DNA of 59,900 nucleotides from Candidatus Aenigmatarchaeota archaeon (GTDB lineage: Archaea; Aenigmatarchaeota; Aenigmatarchaeia; CG10238-14). Below, in pieces: positions 49,226 to 56,131 of this stretch (its first letter is position 1; each line of letters begins with the position of its first letter). The stretch spans positions 1 to 59,900 of the forward strand of contig JAFCCM010000005.1 of assembly GCA_017610225.1 (NCBI GenBank), in the 5' to 3' direction. Under the pieces are notes generated by a model. That model worked only from the letters and a program-made list of their open reading frames with translations. It did no database searches and was not told where the DNA came from. Position numbers and translations under genes: made by a program.

Positions 49226-49660
49226 ATGGCAACAGATGCAGAAAATTTTAAAGATAAAGATGTCCATAAAACAAATTACCCTGTTCTGCCAGCATTTCTT
49301 ATAAAAAGAGCTGCTAATTTCCTTGATAAAATGGAAGATAATGATTACTACGTAAGATTTGAATCTAATAGTGAAAGTATCATTTTCTTAAATAGTGAAG
49401 AACATGAAATTACCCGAATTGACTATCATTTAAAAGGACAGCATCTTAGGACTGCTGATAAAGTAATAGAATTTGCAAAGGATCGGGCAATAAAAGCTTT
49501 TCCAACAGAGAATGGAATATATGATGGTTTTCAACGGTTAGTCACATATTATAGTGAGTGTTCCAAAGTGGGCCTTTTTGTTAACATCGGTTACACTGGG
49601 TTTCTGACGGATAGAGAAATTGAAATTGAATTGCAACGGATTGGTTTAGACGCAGATTAA
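49226..49660 (+). CDS. Hypothetical early protein
   Basis: 144 residues, charged, with a Tyr-rich middle (YYVRFESNSESIIFLNSEEHEI) and a helical C-terminus. First gene after the strong promoter, with AGGAGG ribosome site; followed by a terminator-like hairpin, so probably made early and in quantity. No family recognised; host-takeover role possible. Confidence 0.65.
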   Translation: MATDAENFKDKDVHKTNYPVLPAFLIKRAANFLDKMEDNDYYVRFESNSESIIFLNSEEHEITRIDYHLKGQHLRTADKVIEFAKDRAIKAFPTENGIYDGFQRLVTYYSECSKVGLFVNIGYTGFLTDREIEIELQRIGLDAD

Positions 49661-49664
49661 GGCC

Positions 49665-49705
49665 GAGGGGAGCATCTTATTATGAGATGCTTCTCTGGGT
49701 TTTAA
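49665..49705 (+). terminator. Terminator-like hairpin after early gene
   Basis: AGCATCT (49671-49677) / AGATGCT (49685-49691), extendable downward with G-U pairs, followed by GGGTTTTAATTT. Probably a partial terminator between promoter-proximal gene and the rest. Confidence 0.5.
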
Positions 49706-49743
49706 TTTGGGATAAATTAATTTTTAAAGAGGAGGAACTACTG

Positions 49744-50298
49744 ATGGGACAAAGTAGGCCTGCTACAAAAAGGCAATTGTGGGCACTTTATTGTATTACC
49801 AAAAAGGATCATCGTGATTCGGGACTTACGTTGGATCAGGCCAGCAAATTAATTGCCGAGGCGAATGTGAATCGAGCTTCAAAACTCGAATCCGTTGAAA
49901 TTCTTAATCAGGCATATAAAGCGGGAGAAAAAGCTTACGAGGATTGTGTGCCTACCCCCATGATCGTTCAACAGTATCAAGATATGTTGAATGATAACTC
50001 ACCTGTAGAAAAATCTTATCATGTTCCAGAAGGTGTATGTGGCTTTGCTTGGGTGAATCTCAAATGCAAAGGTAAAGGATTCACTTTCATTAATGATCTC
50101 AAAAAGGAAGGACTTGCAACGTCAGATCATAATAGCTTCAATGGCGAACCTTTCAAGATTGATAGTTATTACGGAGGTTACACTTACTGGGTTTCTGGTA
50201 GTCAAAGCATGGAAAGAAAAATAGCTTTTGCAAGTGCTTTCGCAAAAGTTTTGACCGATGCTGGAATTAATTGTCACGCTTATAGTAGGATGGACTAA
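49744..50298 (+). CDS. Hypothetical early protein
   Basis: 184 residues from the ATG at 49744 behind AGAGGAGGA (an upstream in-frame ATG at 49687 lies in the terminator). RPATKRQLWALYCITKKDHR resembles the 'ATxxQLxALxxL' start of several phage and bacterial proteins that bind DNA; the C-terminal half has a compact mixed fold (VNLKCKGKGFTFINDLKKEG). No firm family. Confidence 0.6.
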   Translation: MGQSRPATKRQLWALYCITKKDHRDSGLTLDQASKLIAEANVNRASKLESVEILNQAYKAGEKAYEDCVPTPMIVQQYQDMLNDNSPVEKSYHVPEGVCGFAWVNLKCKGKGFTFINDLKKEGLATSDHNSFNGEPFKIDSYYGGYTYWVSGSQSMERKIAFASAFAKVLTDAGINCHAYSRMD

Positions 50299-50300
50299 CA

Positions 50301-50435
50301 ATGTTATCTTTTAAAGAGAGACATATTTTAAAAAATATGCCAAGTTTTAAGTTGGAACTTCTTTTAAAGGCAAACATTAGAGATGAAGTAAAGCATAAAG
50401 CAAGAAAAATATTGCTAACTAAGAAAGGCAGGTAA
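50301..50435 (+). CDS. Small basic protein
   Basis: 44 residues (MLSFKERHILKNMPSFKLEL ... KHKARKILLTKKGR). Overlaps the next start (TAATG). Basic and helical; function unknown. Confidence 0.4.
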   Translation: MLSFKERHILKNMPSFKLELLLKANIRDEVKHKARKILLTKKGR

Positions 50436-50618
50436 TGATGGAAATTGAGCCAGTGGGTTCTGAAGCATACAAAAGAGGCATACGAGGTTACTCAGCAACA
50501 GTTGCACGTTGTCGATCATGTGGCCGATTAACCAATGTTTTTTGGGATATACCATATTGTAAAAAATCCAGTTTTAGCATGTTCAGAAAAGTGTGCAATA
50601 CGTTTAACAGATAATTAA
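50435..50618 (+). pseudogene. Zinc-finger protein frameshifted in an A6 tract
   Basis: The start frame gives MMEIEPVGSEAYKRG ... CRSCGRLTNVFWDIPYC, then loses the pattern. In the +1 frame the sequence goes on as KNPVLACSEKCAIRLTDN with stop at 50616-50618. Joined at AAAAAA (about 50561-50566) the protein has CxxC ... C ... CxxxC, a complete zinc finger. One extra A explains the break. The unshifted ORF stops at 50612-50614. Confidence 0.6.
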
Positions 50619-50628
50619 TGGGGATGAG

Positions 50629-50796
50629 ATGCCAAAGATACAACTATCATTTCAACAAGTTTTGGAATATATAATCTTGGGTGTTAAAAATGGACAGTAT
50701 TAAGCGGTTACAGACATCGCTCAAGAGTGTCTAGATGAGATGAAGGCACAATCAAAGGGTAAAGCATCTGAGCCCAAAAGTGATAAAAAACTTTAA
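50629..50796 (+). pseudogene. Small protein interrupted by in-frame TAA
   Basis: MPKIQLSFQQVLEYIILGVK ... QY, then TAA at 50701-50703, then the same frame continues AVTDIAQECLDEMKAQSKGK to TAA at 50794. A CAA-to-TAA change would explain it. The gene ends 1 bp before the G11 tract of the next gene. Confidence 0.55.
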
Positions 50797-50797
50797 A

Positions 50798-50808
50798 GGG
50801 GGGGGGGG
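50798..50808 (+). repeat. G11 homopolymer acting as ribosome-binding site
   Basis: Eleven consecutive G residues, four bases before the ATG at 50813. The tract is the only possible Shine-Dalgarno for that gene. Slippage would change anti-SD pairing and spacing, giving graded expression. Only one other long G/C run exists (35838-35847). Confidence 0.7.
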
Positions 50809-50812
50809 TAAA

Positions 50813-51037
50813 ATGGAACAAAAACTTTTTTCCACTAAAATGGCAGAGTTAAGATCACTCAAAAGAAAAGCAGAAGCCATGAATGATCAAAGTGTTGTTA
50901 ATCGAATAGCTACGATGATAGCCTTGGAACGAAATAACATCAGTGATTTTACTGCAATGGATAGCCTAGTTGTCGAAAGTGTCAGAGAGTCTAGATCTTT
51001 TAATGAGATTTGTAAAGCAAGTTTGATAGTCCACTAG
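50813..51037 (+). CDS. Small helical protein behind a G11 ribosome site
   Basis: 74 residues (KLFSTKMAELRSLKRKAEAM ... FNEICKASLIVH), charged helices, no family. A GTG at 50780 in the same frame would read the tract as four glycines; the ATG at 50813 is preferred because it directly follows the purine tract. Confidence 0.55.
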   Translation: MEQKLFSTKMAELRSLKRKAEAMNDQSVVNRIATMIALERNNISDFTAMDSLVVESVRESRSFNEICKASLIVH

Positions 51038-51067
51038 TAAGATGTGTAATATATAGTGAAGGTAAAA

Positions 51068-51268
51068 ATGAGAATGAAAAAATATTTATCAATACCTGAA
51101 AAACATCAATTGAGAATTGCAAAAGATACTTTAAAATTATCAGATATAGGTGCTAAAATAATGGGTGGTATGACTAAAGATGAAGCGAAAAAATTATTAA
51201 TAAGTTTACAAATAAATAAAATACCGGATAAGGAGTTAAGCCAATGCATAAATAATCTCTATTTATAA
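51068..51268 (+). CDS. Small helical protein
   Basis: 66 residues (YLSIPEKHQLRIAKDTLKL ... MTKDEAKKLLISLQINK). GAAGG ribosome site. Possibly an HTH-like DNA-binding protein, but the pattern is not decisive. Confidence 0.5.
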   Translation: MRMKKYLSIPEKHQLRIAKDTLKLSDIGAKIMGGMTKDEAKKLLISLQINKIPDKELSQCINNLYL

Positions 51269-51366
51269 ATTTATATTTATTTAGTGTAGATTAAAAATTG
51301 ATTCTGCACTTCTTAAACGGTGAGAAGTGCAGCATGAGTTTCTAATCTTAAATAGGAGGTAAAATA

Positions 51367-51462
51367 ATGATGTTTTTTGAGAGTTTTATAATAGGTGTTG
51401 TTATAGGTTTATTTATAGGGACAGTAGTCGCTGGATTATTGCAAATGGCAAAAAAGAATTAA
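51367..51462 (+). CDS. 31-residue membrane peptide
   Basis: MMFFESFIIGVVIGLFIGTV then a short end MAKKN: one transmembrane helix and a Lys-rich C-terminus. Perfect TAGGAGGT ribosome site six bases upstream. Similar layout to the peptide at 46778. Confidence 0.55.
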   Translation: MMFFESFIIGVVIGLFIGTVVAGLLQMAKKN

Positions 51463-51494
51463 GGTCTAAATTTTATTAAAAAAGGGGGTAAAAA

Positions 51495-51674
51495 ATGACA
51501 GATCAAAAAGCACCAAAGGGTAATATTGCTCTTATTCGGGACTTTTTTGGTGAAGGTAAACATGGCAGAAAAGTTGAGATTACTGAAATTAAAGCTGCAC
51601 CAGCCGAGGATCGTTTAGAGATGGCTAATCTTATAAAAGAGGGGATGCAAGATGGGGGTATCCAAATCTCTTAA
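51495..51674 (+). CDS. Small conserved-looking phage protein
   Basis: 59 residues: DQKAPKGNIALIRDFFGE and KAAPAEDRLEMANLIKEGM. GGGGGT ribosome site. The KxxxxIxxxRxFFG ... ELxxLxxxxxxEL layout recalls small phage proteins upstream of regulators, but no family is certain. Confidence 0.5.
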   Translation: MTDQKAPKGNIALIRDFFGEGKHGRKVEITEIKAAPAEDRLEMANLIKEGMQDGGIQIS

Positions 51675-51843
51675 AATTTCTAATGAATTAAAAGAAGGTG
51701 TTGAAAATTGCTATCGGGAAATTGATGGCAATGAGCATCTTTTCCATACTAGTTACATCTCAGAGCGGGATTATAAAAAAGAACGTGCAGCAATTTTTTT
51801 AAGATTCTTATTGAGACATTCAGAAGATGTAGTAAAAATGTAA
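51652..51843 (+). CDS. Hypothetical small protein
   Basis: 63 residues, overlapping the previous gene by 23 bp (GVSKSLKISNELKEGVENCY ... KKERAAIFLRFLLRHSEDVV). GAGGGGA ribosome site. Helical; function unknown. Confidence 0.45.
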   Translation: MGVSKSLKISNELKEGVENCYREIDGNEHLFHTSYISERDYKKERAAIFLRFLLRHSEDVVKM

Positions 51844-51863
51844 TCTTTAAAAAGGAGGATGAA

Positions 51864-52268
51864 ATGGCAATAGAGCATGAATTTTTACCAGATTTACATC
51901 CGCATAGACATATTATTCTCTATGCAAAAGGGCATTACAAAAAACGGAAGAGTCAAATCTCTGATCTCAAAGTTTTACTGTCGGACTGTTCTGGTATTCC
52001 TTTGAGGTATGTAACATCAAATGATGTCTTGTTTGTTTTAGTCGGGTTGACTTATCCTGCTATTAAAGACTCAGGAAATTCTGATGCTGCTTTTATGCGT
52101 TTCTGCACAAATATCTTAGAGGAACGCTCAGACGATGTCAGAACACGTATCATTCGTAGCTGCCTAAGAATACTTCATCTCATGAAAGTCAAAAAGGATG
52201 GGTTGCTTGTAATAAATCTTGGCAAACCAGACCCGGAAATTTTGCCTTTAAAAGAGACAAGTTCGTAA
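51864..52268 (+). CDS. Hypothetical early protein
   Basis: 134 residues with two Cys and several His (LPDLHPHRHIILYAKGHYKK). AAAGGAGG ribosome site. Its stop codon lies in the left arm of hairpin copy 5. No family recognised. Confidence 0.5.
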   Translation: MAIEHEFLPDLHPHRHIILYAKGHYKKRKSQISDLKVLLSDCSGIPLRYVTSNDVLFVLVGLTYPAIKDSGNSDAAFMRFCTNILEERSDDVRTRIIRSCLRILHLMKVKKDGLLVINLGKPDPEILPLKETSS

Positions 52269-52290
52269 TTTCATCAAATGAAAATACGAA
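52262..52290 (+). repeat. Dispersed hairpin family, copy 5
   Basis: Left arm TTCGTAaTTTCAT, loop CAA, right arm ATGAAAaTACGAA: 12 pairs with one A-A mismatch. Compared with copy 6 several paired positions are changed on both sides, keeping the stem. It overlaps the preceding stop and lies ten bases before the next ATG. Confidence 0.7.
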
Positions 52291-52299
52291 AGGAAAATT

Positions 52300-52602
52300 A
52301 TGAAATTAAATGAAATAAAAAAGCTTATAAAAAGCAATCCAGATATTTGTTCTTTATCATTAGATGTAAATAAATTTCCAAGATGGAAATGCATTTGGCC
52401 ACTTGTAGCAGGCACTTGCCAGCATTTTTATATCGGTGATACAGCAATTTTTTTGCATTTGAGAAAGACAGATGGATAAATGAAGATATCTTAAATGGTA
52501 TAAAATTTGGGAGCAAAAATAATGCTAATTTATCTCAAATATTTTACACCTTTAATTGGTCTTATGTTATTTTTTATTATCATTGTAATTATCTTAATTA
52601 GA
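52300..52602 (+). pseudogene. Small protein frameshifted in a T7 tract
   Basis: The first frame runs MKLNEIKKLIKSNPDICSLS ... HFYIGDTAIFLHLRKTDG to TAA at 52477. Adding one T to the seven at about 52448-52454 gives AIFFAFEKDRWINEDILNGI, a much more protein-like continuation that stays open to TAG near 52600. The gene is therefore probably broken by a 1-base deletion. Confidence 0.55.
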
Positions 52603-52683
52603 AAGGAAAGACATGAAACAAAAAGAATTAAAAAATTGGAGCGAATCAATGAATGTCTCTATCTTAGAAAGTCTAATTACTAA
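52522..52683 (+). CDS. Small membrane protein
   Basis: 53 residues: a hydrophobic helix (YLKYFTPLIGLMLFFIIIVI, about 4-28) then a basic helix (RKERHETKRIKKLERINE). GGGA ribosome site. Overlaps the end of the broken gene. Function unknown. Confidence 0.45.
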   Translation: MLIYLKYFTPLIGLMLFFIIIVIILIRKERHETKRIKKLERINECLYLRKSNY

Positions 52684-52783
52684 TCCTAAGAAGATAAAAA
52701 ACTTGATGGCAGTTCTGGATAGATTCAGAATGAAAATCAAGATGAGAAAACAAAGATACATTTTGAAATGGAGCGTCAAATAA
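52613..52783 (+). CDS. Small basic protein
   Basis: 56 residues (KQKELKNWSESMNVSILESL ... RFRMKIKMRKQRYILKWSVK), basic helices; GAAAGGAAAG ribosome site. Overlaps the membrane gene by 71 bp in another frame, so one of the two may be spurious. Confidence 0.4.
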   Translation: MKQKELKNWSESMNVSILESLITNPKKIKNLMAVLDRFRMKIKMRKQRYILKWSVK

Positions 52784-52790
52784 ACACCCC

Positions 52791-52878
52791 GACACTCTTG
52801 TGACATGTCCCACCTGCGTTTTAGCAGAGTCACAGTGGTACTTGCTTAATCCTCCGGCAAGTACCACAAAAGAGTGTC
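52791..52878 (+). ncRNA. Candidate structured RNA, three-way junction
   Basis: Outer stem GACACTCTT (52791-52799) / AAGAGTGTC (52870-52878), 9 bp perfect. Inside: GTGAC (52800) / GTCAC (52829) enclosing CTGC / GCAG, then an 11-bp perfect hairpin GTGGTACTTGC (52835-52845) / GCAAGTACCAC (52857-52867) with loop TTAATCCTCCG. All three stems are exact. The loop's CCTCC is complementary to a Shine-Dalgarno sequence. No coding frame spans it. Confidence 0.6.
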
Positions 52879-52907
52879 TTAAATGTATTTAATAAATGAG
52901 GTTTGAA

Positions 52908-53093
52908 ATGTTGTATATGGGCAGATTTAATTGGAACGGTGTCATGCATGAACTCTATACAAAAACTAATAAAGAGTCATCAGTCTTTTCAAATTTCATT
53001 TATCAAATGTCAGCAAAGGTAGGATATTCCTATAGTTATGTGAGTTCTTATTTTTTAAACAGTAACAGATACACTATAAGGAGGATAATGTAA
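52908..53093 (+). CDS. Small Tyr-rich protein
   Basis: 61 residues (GRFNWNGVMHELYTKTNKES ... YSYSYVSSYFLNSNRYT), ATG at 52908 with GAGG upstream; an ATG at 52896 is also in frame. Follows the structured RNA directly. Function unknown. Confidence 0.45.
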   Translation: MLYMGRFNWNGVMHELYTKTNKESSVFSNFIYQMSAKVGYSYSYVSSYFLNSNRYTIRRIM

Positions 53094-53304
53094 TGATTGT
53101 ATCACTCAGCAGAAAAATGGTTATGTTATTTGTGATGTAAATGTTCACAGTGCTTCAAAAAATAGAATTCTAAATGATGAATTTTCAGATCAAAGGCTAG
53201 TTTATCTCAATTTTATACCTAGAGATGGTAGTGAAACCATCAATTTTGGTATCAATCTCGATGATTGGATTCAATTAAATGCATCTATTAATTATGTGAT
53301 TTAA
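53094..53304 (+). pseudogene. Small protein with broken start region
   Basis: The ATG at 53094 behind AAGGAGGA opens a 15-codon frame. An uninterrupted and protein-like frame (ITQQKNGYVICDVNVHSASK ... RDGSETINFGINLDDWIQ) begins eight bases later without its own start and ends with TAA at 53302. A 1-base indel near 53100 would join them. Confidence 0.5.
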
Positions 53305-53316
53305 ATGGAGGACACA

Positions 53317-53733
53317 ATGGCAGATTCTACGGGAGCATTAGAACAGGCTTTATTGAGATCTAAAATTGAAAGCCTAGTAAATCAGATGGACTCATATCAA
53401 AGGAAAAATATCCTGGCAAAACTATCAGAAAAGCCAAAAGTGACAAAGATGAGAGTGCATTTTCCAAAAGTGCAATACACTTCAAGAGATAATATTCAAA
53501 TATGTACTACACAAAAAGAAGCATCTGATTTTATTGCAAGTTTTATGATTGAAGATTTGGATAAGAAACCCACATCTACAATTAAAGCCCATTTAGTTGA
53601 AGCTTTTGGGACTCTTGCAGAGACAATGGAAACAGATGCACAAAAACAAAAAACACTTCTTAGAGCATCAAGATTTGTTCTCATGAATCGCAATCATTTG
53701 ATAAATTCAATTCTAACTATGGTTGCAGTTTAA
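53317..53733 (+). CDS. Hypothetical helical protein
   Basis: 138 residues from the ATG at 53317 (GGAGG upstream; an in-frame ATG at 53305 is part of that ribosome site). ALEQALLRSKIESLVNQMDS ... TQKEASDFIASFMIEDLDKK. All-helical, no catalytic motif. Function unknown. Confidence 0.55.
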   Translation: MADSTGALEQALLRSKIESLVNQMDSYQRKNILAKLSEKPKVTKMRVHFPKVQYTSRDNIQICTTQKEASDFIASFMIEDLDKKPTSTIKAHLVEAFGTLAETMETDAQKQKTLLRASRFVLMNRNHLINSILTMVAV

Positions 53734-53838
53734 TAAAACAGTATCTAGTCAGGTATGAAATTGAAAGGAGGTGATTACAAAGTCTGGCTACCTAATGGAA
53801 CGTTCCTTTAACATTAACTTAAATTTATGGAGATCTTT

Positions 53839-54144
53839 ATGAAAAAAGTCATGACAGATGTCAAAAGCAAGGGTGTTGTTGTTGATAAAGTGGAAGTGAC
53901 CGTATATGAAGGTATTTCCGAAGCAGTGAAGGCATTAGGCGATGCTGTTTGCCTTAAGGCCATTAACAAGATGGTCTCAGATGGTATTACCAATCCGGCC
54001 CGAGCAGCAAAAGTCAGACCCTCTACACCTGAAGCTCAACTTAAAAAGCTCGCTAAGACCAATCCAGCGGTCAAGGCTAAGATCGAAGCTTTGCTGAAAG
54101 AGTATCAGGAAGAAGATGATGCAGAAGGCGATGAAGCTGCCTAA
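53839..54144 (+). CDS. Small acidic/helical protein, probably highly expressed
   Basis: 101 residues from the ATG at 53839 (GGAG upstream). DVKSKGVVVDKVEVTVYEGI ... NPAVKAKIEALLKEYQEEDD: an Ala/Lys-rich N-terminal domain with an acidic tail. Codon use is noticeably more GC-rich than in the neighbours, and a strong intrinsic terminator follows directly, both pointing to high expression. A stretch LGDAVCLKAINKMVSDG may be the core fold. No family recognised. Confidence 0.6.
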   Translation: MKKVMTDVKSKGVVVDKVEVTVYEGISEAVKALGDAVCLKAINKMVSDGITNPARAAKVRPSTPEAQLKKLAKTNPAVKAKIEALLKEYQEEDDAEGDEAA

Positions 54145-54150
54145 GCATCA

Positions 54151-54188
54151 GGGGGTGGCTATTCAAGTGTAGCTGCCCCCGCCTTTTT
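54151..54188 (+). terminator. Strong intrinsic terminator
   Basis: GGGGGTGGCTA (54151-54161) / TAGCTGCCCCC (54170-54180), 11 pairs with two G-U, 8-nt loop, then GCCTTTTT. The clearest rho-independent terminator in the window. Confidence 0.85.
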
Positions 54189-54224
54189 AATCCCCCTAAT
54201 ATTTTAAATTGGAGCTGTTACCTA

Positions 54225-54468
54225 ATGGATAAGTTTGCTTTAATTGAACAGGATGATATATGAAGTTGTTTTGGATGCTGTCAGGTAAAGAAATCTTAGA
54301 TCCTAATCCAGATACAGAAAATCTGGATTAAAAGATTATGAAGTCTCTAAAATTTTGCCTTTGGTTTTATGGAAAGTTAAAAAAGAAAGCTTTTATTTCA
54401 ATTCTGGCAAGCGAGGTCGCCTTGTGTTCGACTTTCTTTTTAGACAGGGCCTTTACTCTTACTTATAA
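54225..54468 (+). pseudogene. Small protein broken by several frameshifts
   Basis: Three frames must be joined to obtain a plausible product: MDKFALIEQDDI, then (in the next frame) YEVVLDAV, then GKEILDPNPDTE, then GLKDYEVSKILPLVLWKVKK ... GKRGRLVFDFLFRQGLYSYL to TAA at 54466. Each junction is a 1-base indel, one at a short A run near 54318. Alternative short ORFs in single frames look less protein-like. Confidence 0.5.
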
Positions 54469-54486
54469 AGAGAAAGTCAAGTGCAA

Positions 54487-54512
54487 GGCCGTTTAAGGCC
54501 CTTTATTTTAAA
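54487..54512 (+). terminator. Possible terminator after broken gene
   Basis: GGCC GTTTAA GGCC hairpin followed by CTTTATTTT; upstream GACTTTCT / AGAAAGTC can form an outer stem. Moderate T tract, so a weak terminator. Confidence 0.45.
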
Positions 54513-54541
54513 CCCCTAAAATATAATAAAGGAGATCAATT

Positions 54542-54811
54542 ATGGTTAAAAAACAAGAAGAGATTAAACCTAAATTTAAAATCGGTGATGTGGTAACTTT
54601 TGAAGATTCTATAAGATATCCAGAAAAAGCGAAAGTAAAAACAATAGGCAAAATTGTTGCTATCCATGTTTTTCATGGCAAAACATTCAGAACTACACCT
54701 GCTAATCCTAAAGGTAATCTTTTTGGATACATTGAATATTCTATTGATGGCCAAGTAGACTTTGTAGGGGAAAGTATCCTTTTTCCTTATTATGAAGATT
54801 CATCAGAATAG
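54542..54811 (+). CDS. Small SH3/KOW-like beta protein
   Basis: 89 residues (KFKIGDVVTFEDSIRYPEKA ... TIGKIVAIHVFHGKTF ... FGYIEYSIDG). The 'FKIGDVVxF ... GKIVAI' pattern is typical of small SH3-like barrels. AAAGGAG ribosome site. Exact role unknown. Confidence 0.55.
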   Translation: MVKKQEEIKPKFKIGDVVTFEDSIRYPEKAKVKTIGKIVAIHVFHGKTFRTTPANPKGNLFGYIEYSIDGQVDFVGESILFPYYEDSSE

Positions 54812-54823
54812 AAAGAATTAATT

Positions 54824-55021
54824 ATGCCTAGAATAATAGCTAAAGATAACTTTTTAAAACGATCTGAATTTACTTCAGATGTTCTTGTTGCTGATCATGT
54901 TCCAGATCGATATGCTAAATTTATTGTCGAAGCTCTCAATGAAAGATACAGTGGAAATAAAGCTGATAAATATTTCATAGCAATGCCAGATGGCTATAGA
55001 TTGTGTATAGTGGAGGATTAG
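54824..55021 (+). CDS. Small hypothetical protein
   Basis: 65 residues (PRIIAKDNFLKRSEFTSDVL ... RYAKFIVEALNERYSGNK ... FIAMPDGYRLC). The pattern of a short beta strand pair and helix is common among small phage proteins of unknown function. Follows with 12-bp spacing. Confidence 0.5.
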   Translation: MPRIIAKDNFLKRSEFTSDVLVADHVPDRYAKFIVEALNERYSGNKADKYFIAMPDGYRLCIVED

Positions 55022-55206
55022 ATATAATCTTATGGGAATGTAAATATTATGATGCTTGTGGCAGCCCAGACAATTGTAGATGTTACAGTGGAAGATCTGA
55101 ATTAAAAAGAAAAGACTTATTAAACATCATACATAAGGAGGAACAAAAATGGCATCAGGGCCAAGACACAAGAATGAAACTTTCACAGACTATCGTGAGC
55201 GTCTAG
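55003..55206 (+). CDS. Small Cys-rich protein, uncertain start
   Basis: The body WECKYYDACGSPDNCRCYSG then KRKDLLNIIHKEEQKWHQ has four cysteines, a plausible metal site. In frame upstream only a GTG at 55003 is available; GGAGG at 55014-55018 points to a start around 55025-55030 where ATA/ATC stand in place of ATG, so the original start may be mutated. Confidence 0.45.
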   Translation: MYSGGLDIILWECKYYDACGSPDNCRCYSGRSELKRKDLLNIIHKEEQKWHQGQDTRMKLSQTIVSV

Positions 55207-55283
55207 AAATGGAGGAAAACCAACTTCGAGATCGATTAAGTGATAAATGGTTTTGGCAATCTATGGCTACATTGCAGATTTAA
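55149..55283 (+). CDS. Small conserved phage protein
   Basis: 44 residues, ASGPRHKNETFTDYRERLEM ... LSDKWFWQS, resembling a widespread small phage protein of the form 'xRHKxExFxxYRxRLxxExxxLxxRL'. Perfect AAGGAGG ribosome site. Overlaps the Cys-rich gene in another frame. Confidence 0.55.
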   Translation: MASGPRHKNETFTDYRERLEMEENQLRDRLSDKWFWQSMATLQI

Positions 55284-55317
55284 TAGTCTGTCGGGCACTT
55301 GAAAAGGAGATTAAATT

Positions 55318-55986
55318 ATGATACTAATAAAACCAAGTGTAGAGATTTTAGAAATTATGGGTCTTTTCCCATTGAAACTAATTGAAACGGCAGGCAGGCT
55401 TTGCTATAAATCAAAAAGCTCTTCTGGTATGGCAGATGATCCCTCTGTAGAAAGCTTTGTTAAGCATCTCTTAAAGAAAGGCCATGAATCTGTAATTGAA
55501 CATTCGGCCATGACAGTAAAATTCATCTGTGATCGAGGGGTGACACATGAATTGGTGAGACATAGACTTGCTGCTTTCAGTCAGGAAAGTACGAGATATT
55601 GTAATTATAAAGGTGGTGTGACGTTTGTGATACCTCCTTGGGTAGATTTTGAGTGTATGGAGTGTGATTATCTACAGGTTTTATCGGATATGGTTGATAG
55701 TTCGTATTCACACGATATTTGGATAGTAGCAATGGCAAGAGCTGAAGGGTACTATTCATATTTACTCGGGGAAGGTTGGTCTCCCCAGCAGGCCCGTTCT
55801 GTCCTTCCCAACTCTCTCAAGACTGAAATCATTGTAACAGCAAACTTTCGTGAGTGGCGACATATTCTCAAACTTAGGGCTTCTAAAGCTGCTCATCCAC
55901 AAATGCGTGAAGTAATGCTAATGCTTTTAGAAAAAGTAAAAGCAATTATACCAATAATTTTTGATAGTATAGAGGTTAAAAGATGA
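55318..55986 (+). CDS. thyX: FAD-dependent thymidylate synthase ThyX
   Basis: 222 residues with the ThyX signature RHR ... AFSQESTRY (81-94; the usual S is A at 86), HESVIEHSAMTVKFICDRGVTHELV before it, and the C-terminal WSPQQARSVLPNSLKTEIIVTANFREWRHIL then RASKAAHPQMREVM. All substrate/FAD-binding regions are present. Makes dTMP from dUMP with methylene-tetrahydrofolate, supporting phage DNA synthesis; fits with the UDG-polymerase fusion, which guards against uracil. Confidence 0.95.
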   Translation: MILIKPSVEILEIMGLFPLKLIETAGRLCYKSKSSSGMADDPSVESFVKHLLKKGHESVIEHSAMTVKFICDRGVTHELVRHRLAAFSQESTRYCNYKGGVTFVIPPWVDFECMECDYLQVLSDMVDSSYSHDIWIVAMARAEGYYSYLLGEGWSPQQARSVLPNSLKTEIIVTANFREWRHILKLRASKAAHPQMREVMLMLLEKVKAIIPIIFDSIEVKR

Positions 55987-56131
55987 AAAATTACTATGTT
56001 GGTTGTTTGGTCATAGATCTATTTGTTTATTTAGGTGGCATTGGGATTCTCCAAGTATCCAAGAATCAGAATTTACTGGGTGGAAATGTGAACGATGTGG
56101 GCACCGCTTCACAGAACAGTGGGATAGTTAA
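55983..56131 (+). pseudogene. Zinc-ribbon protein frameshifted in an A tract
   Basis: Adding one A to the run after the ATG gives MKKLLCWLFGHRSICLFRWH ... FTGWKCERCGHRFTEQWDS with stop TAA at 56129-56131, a well-known type of small protein with C-x-x-x-H and CERCGH motifs. As written the first frame gives an unrelated hydrophobic peptide. A 1-base deletion in the A run at 55986-55990 explains it. Confidence 0.65.

Noticed and set aside
52791..52878. tRNA or hammerhead ribozyme reading of the three-way junction
   Set aside because: No T-loop or CCA logic for a tRNA, and no CUGAUGA/GAAA core for a hammerhead.
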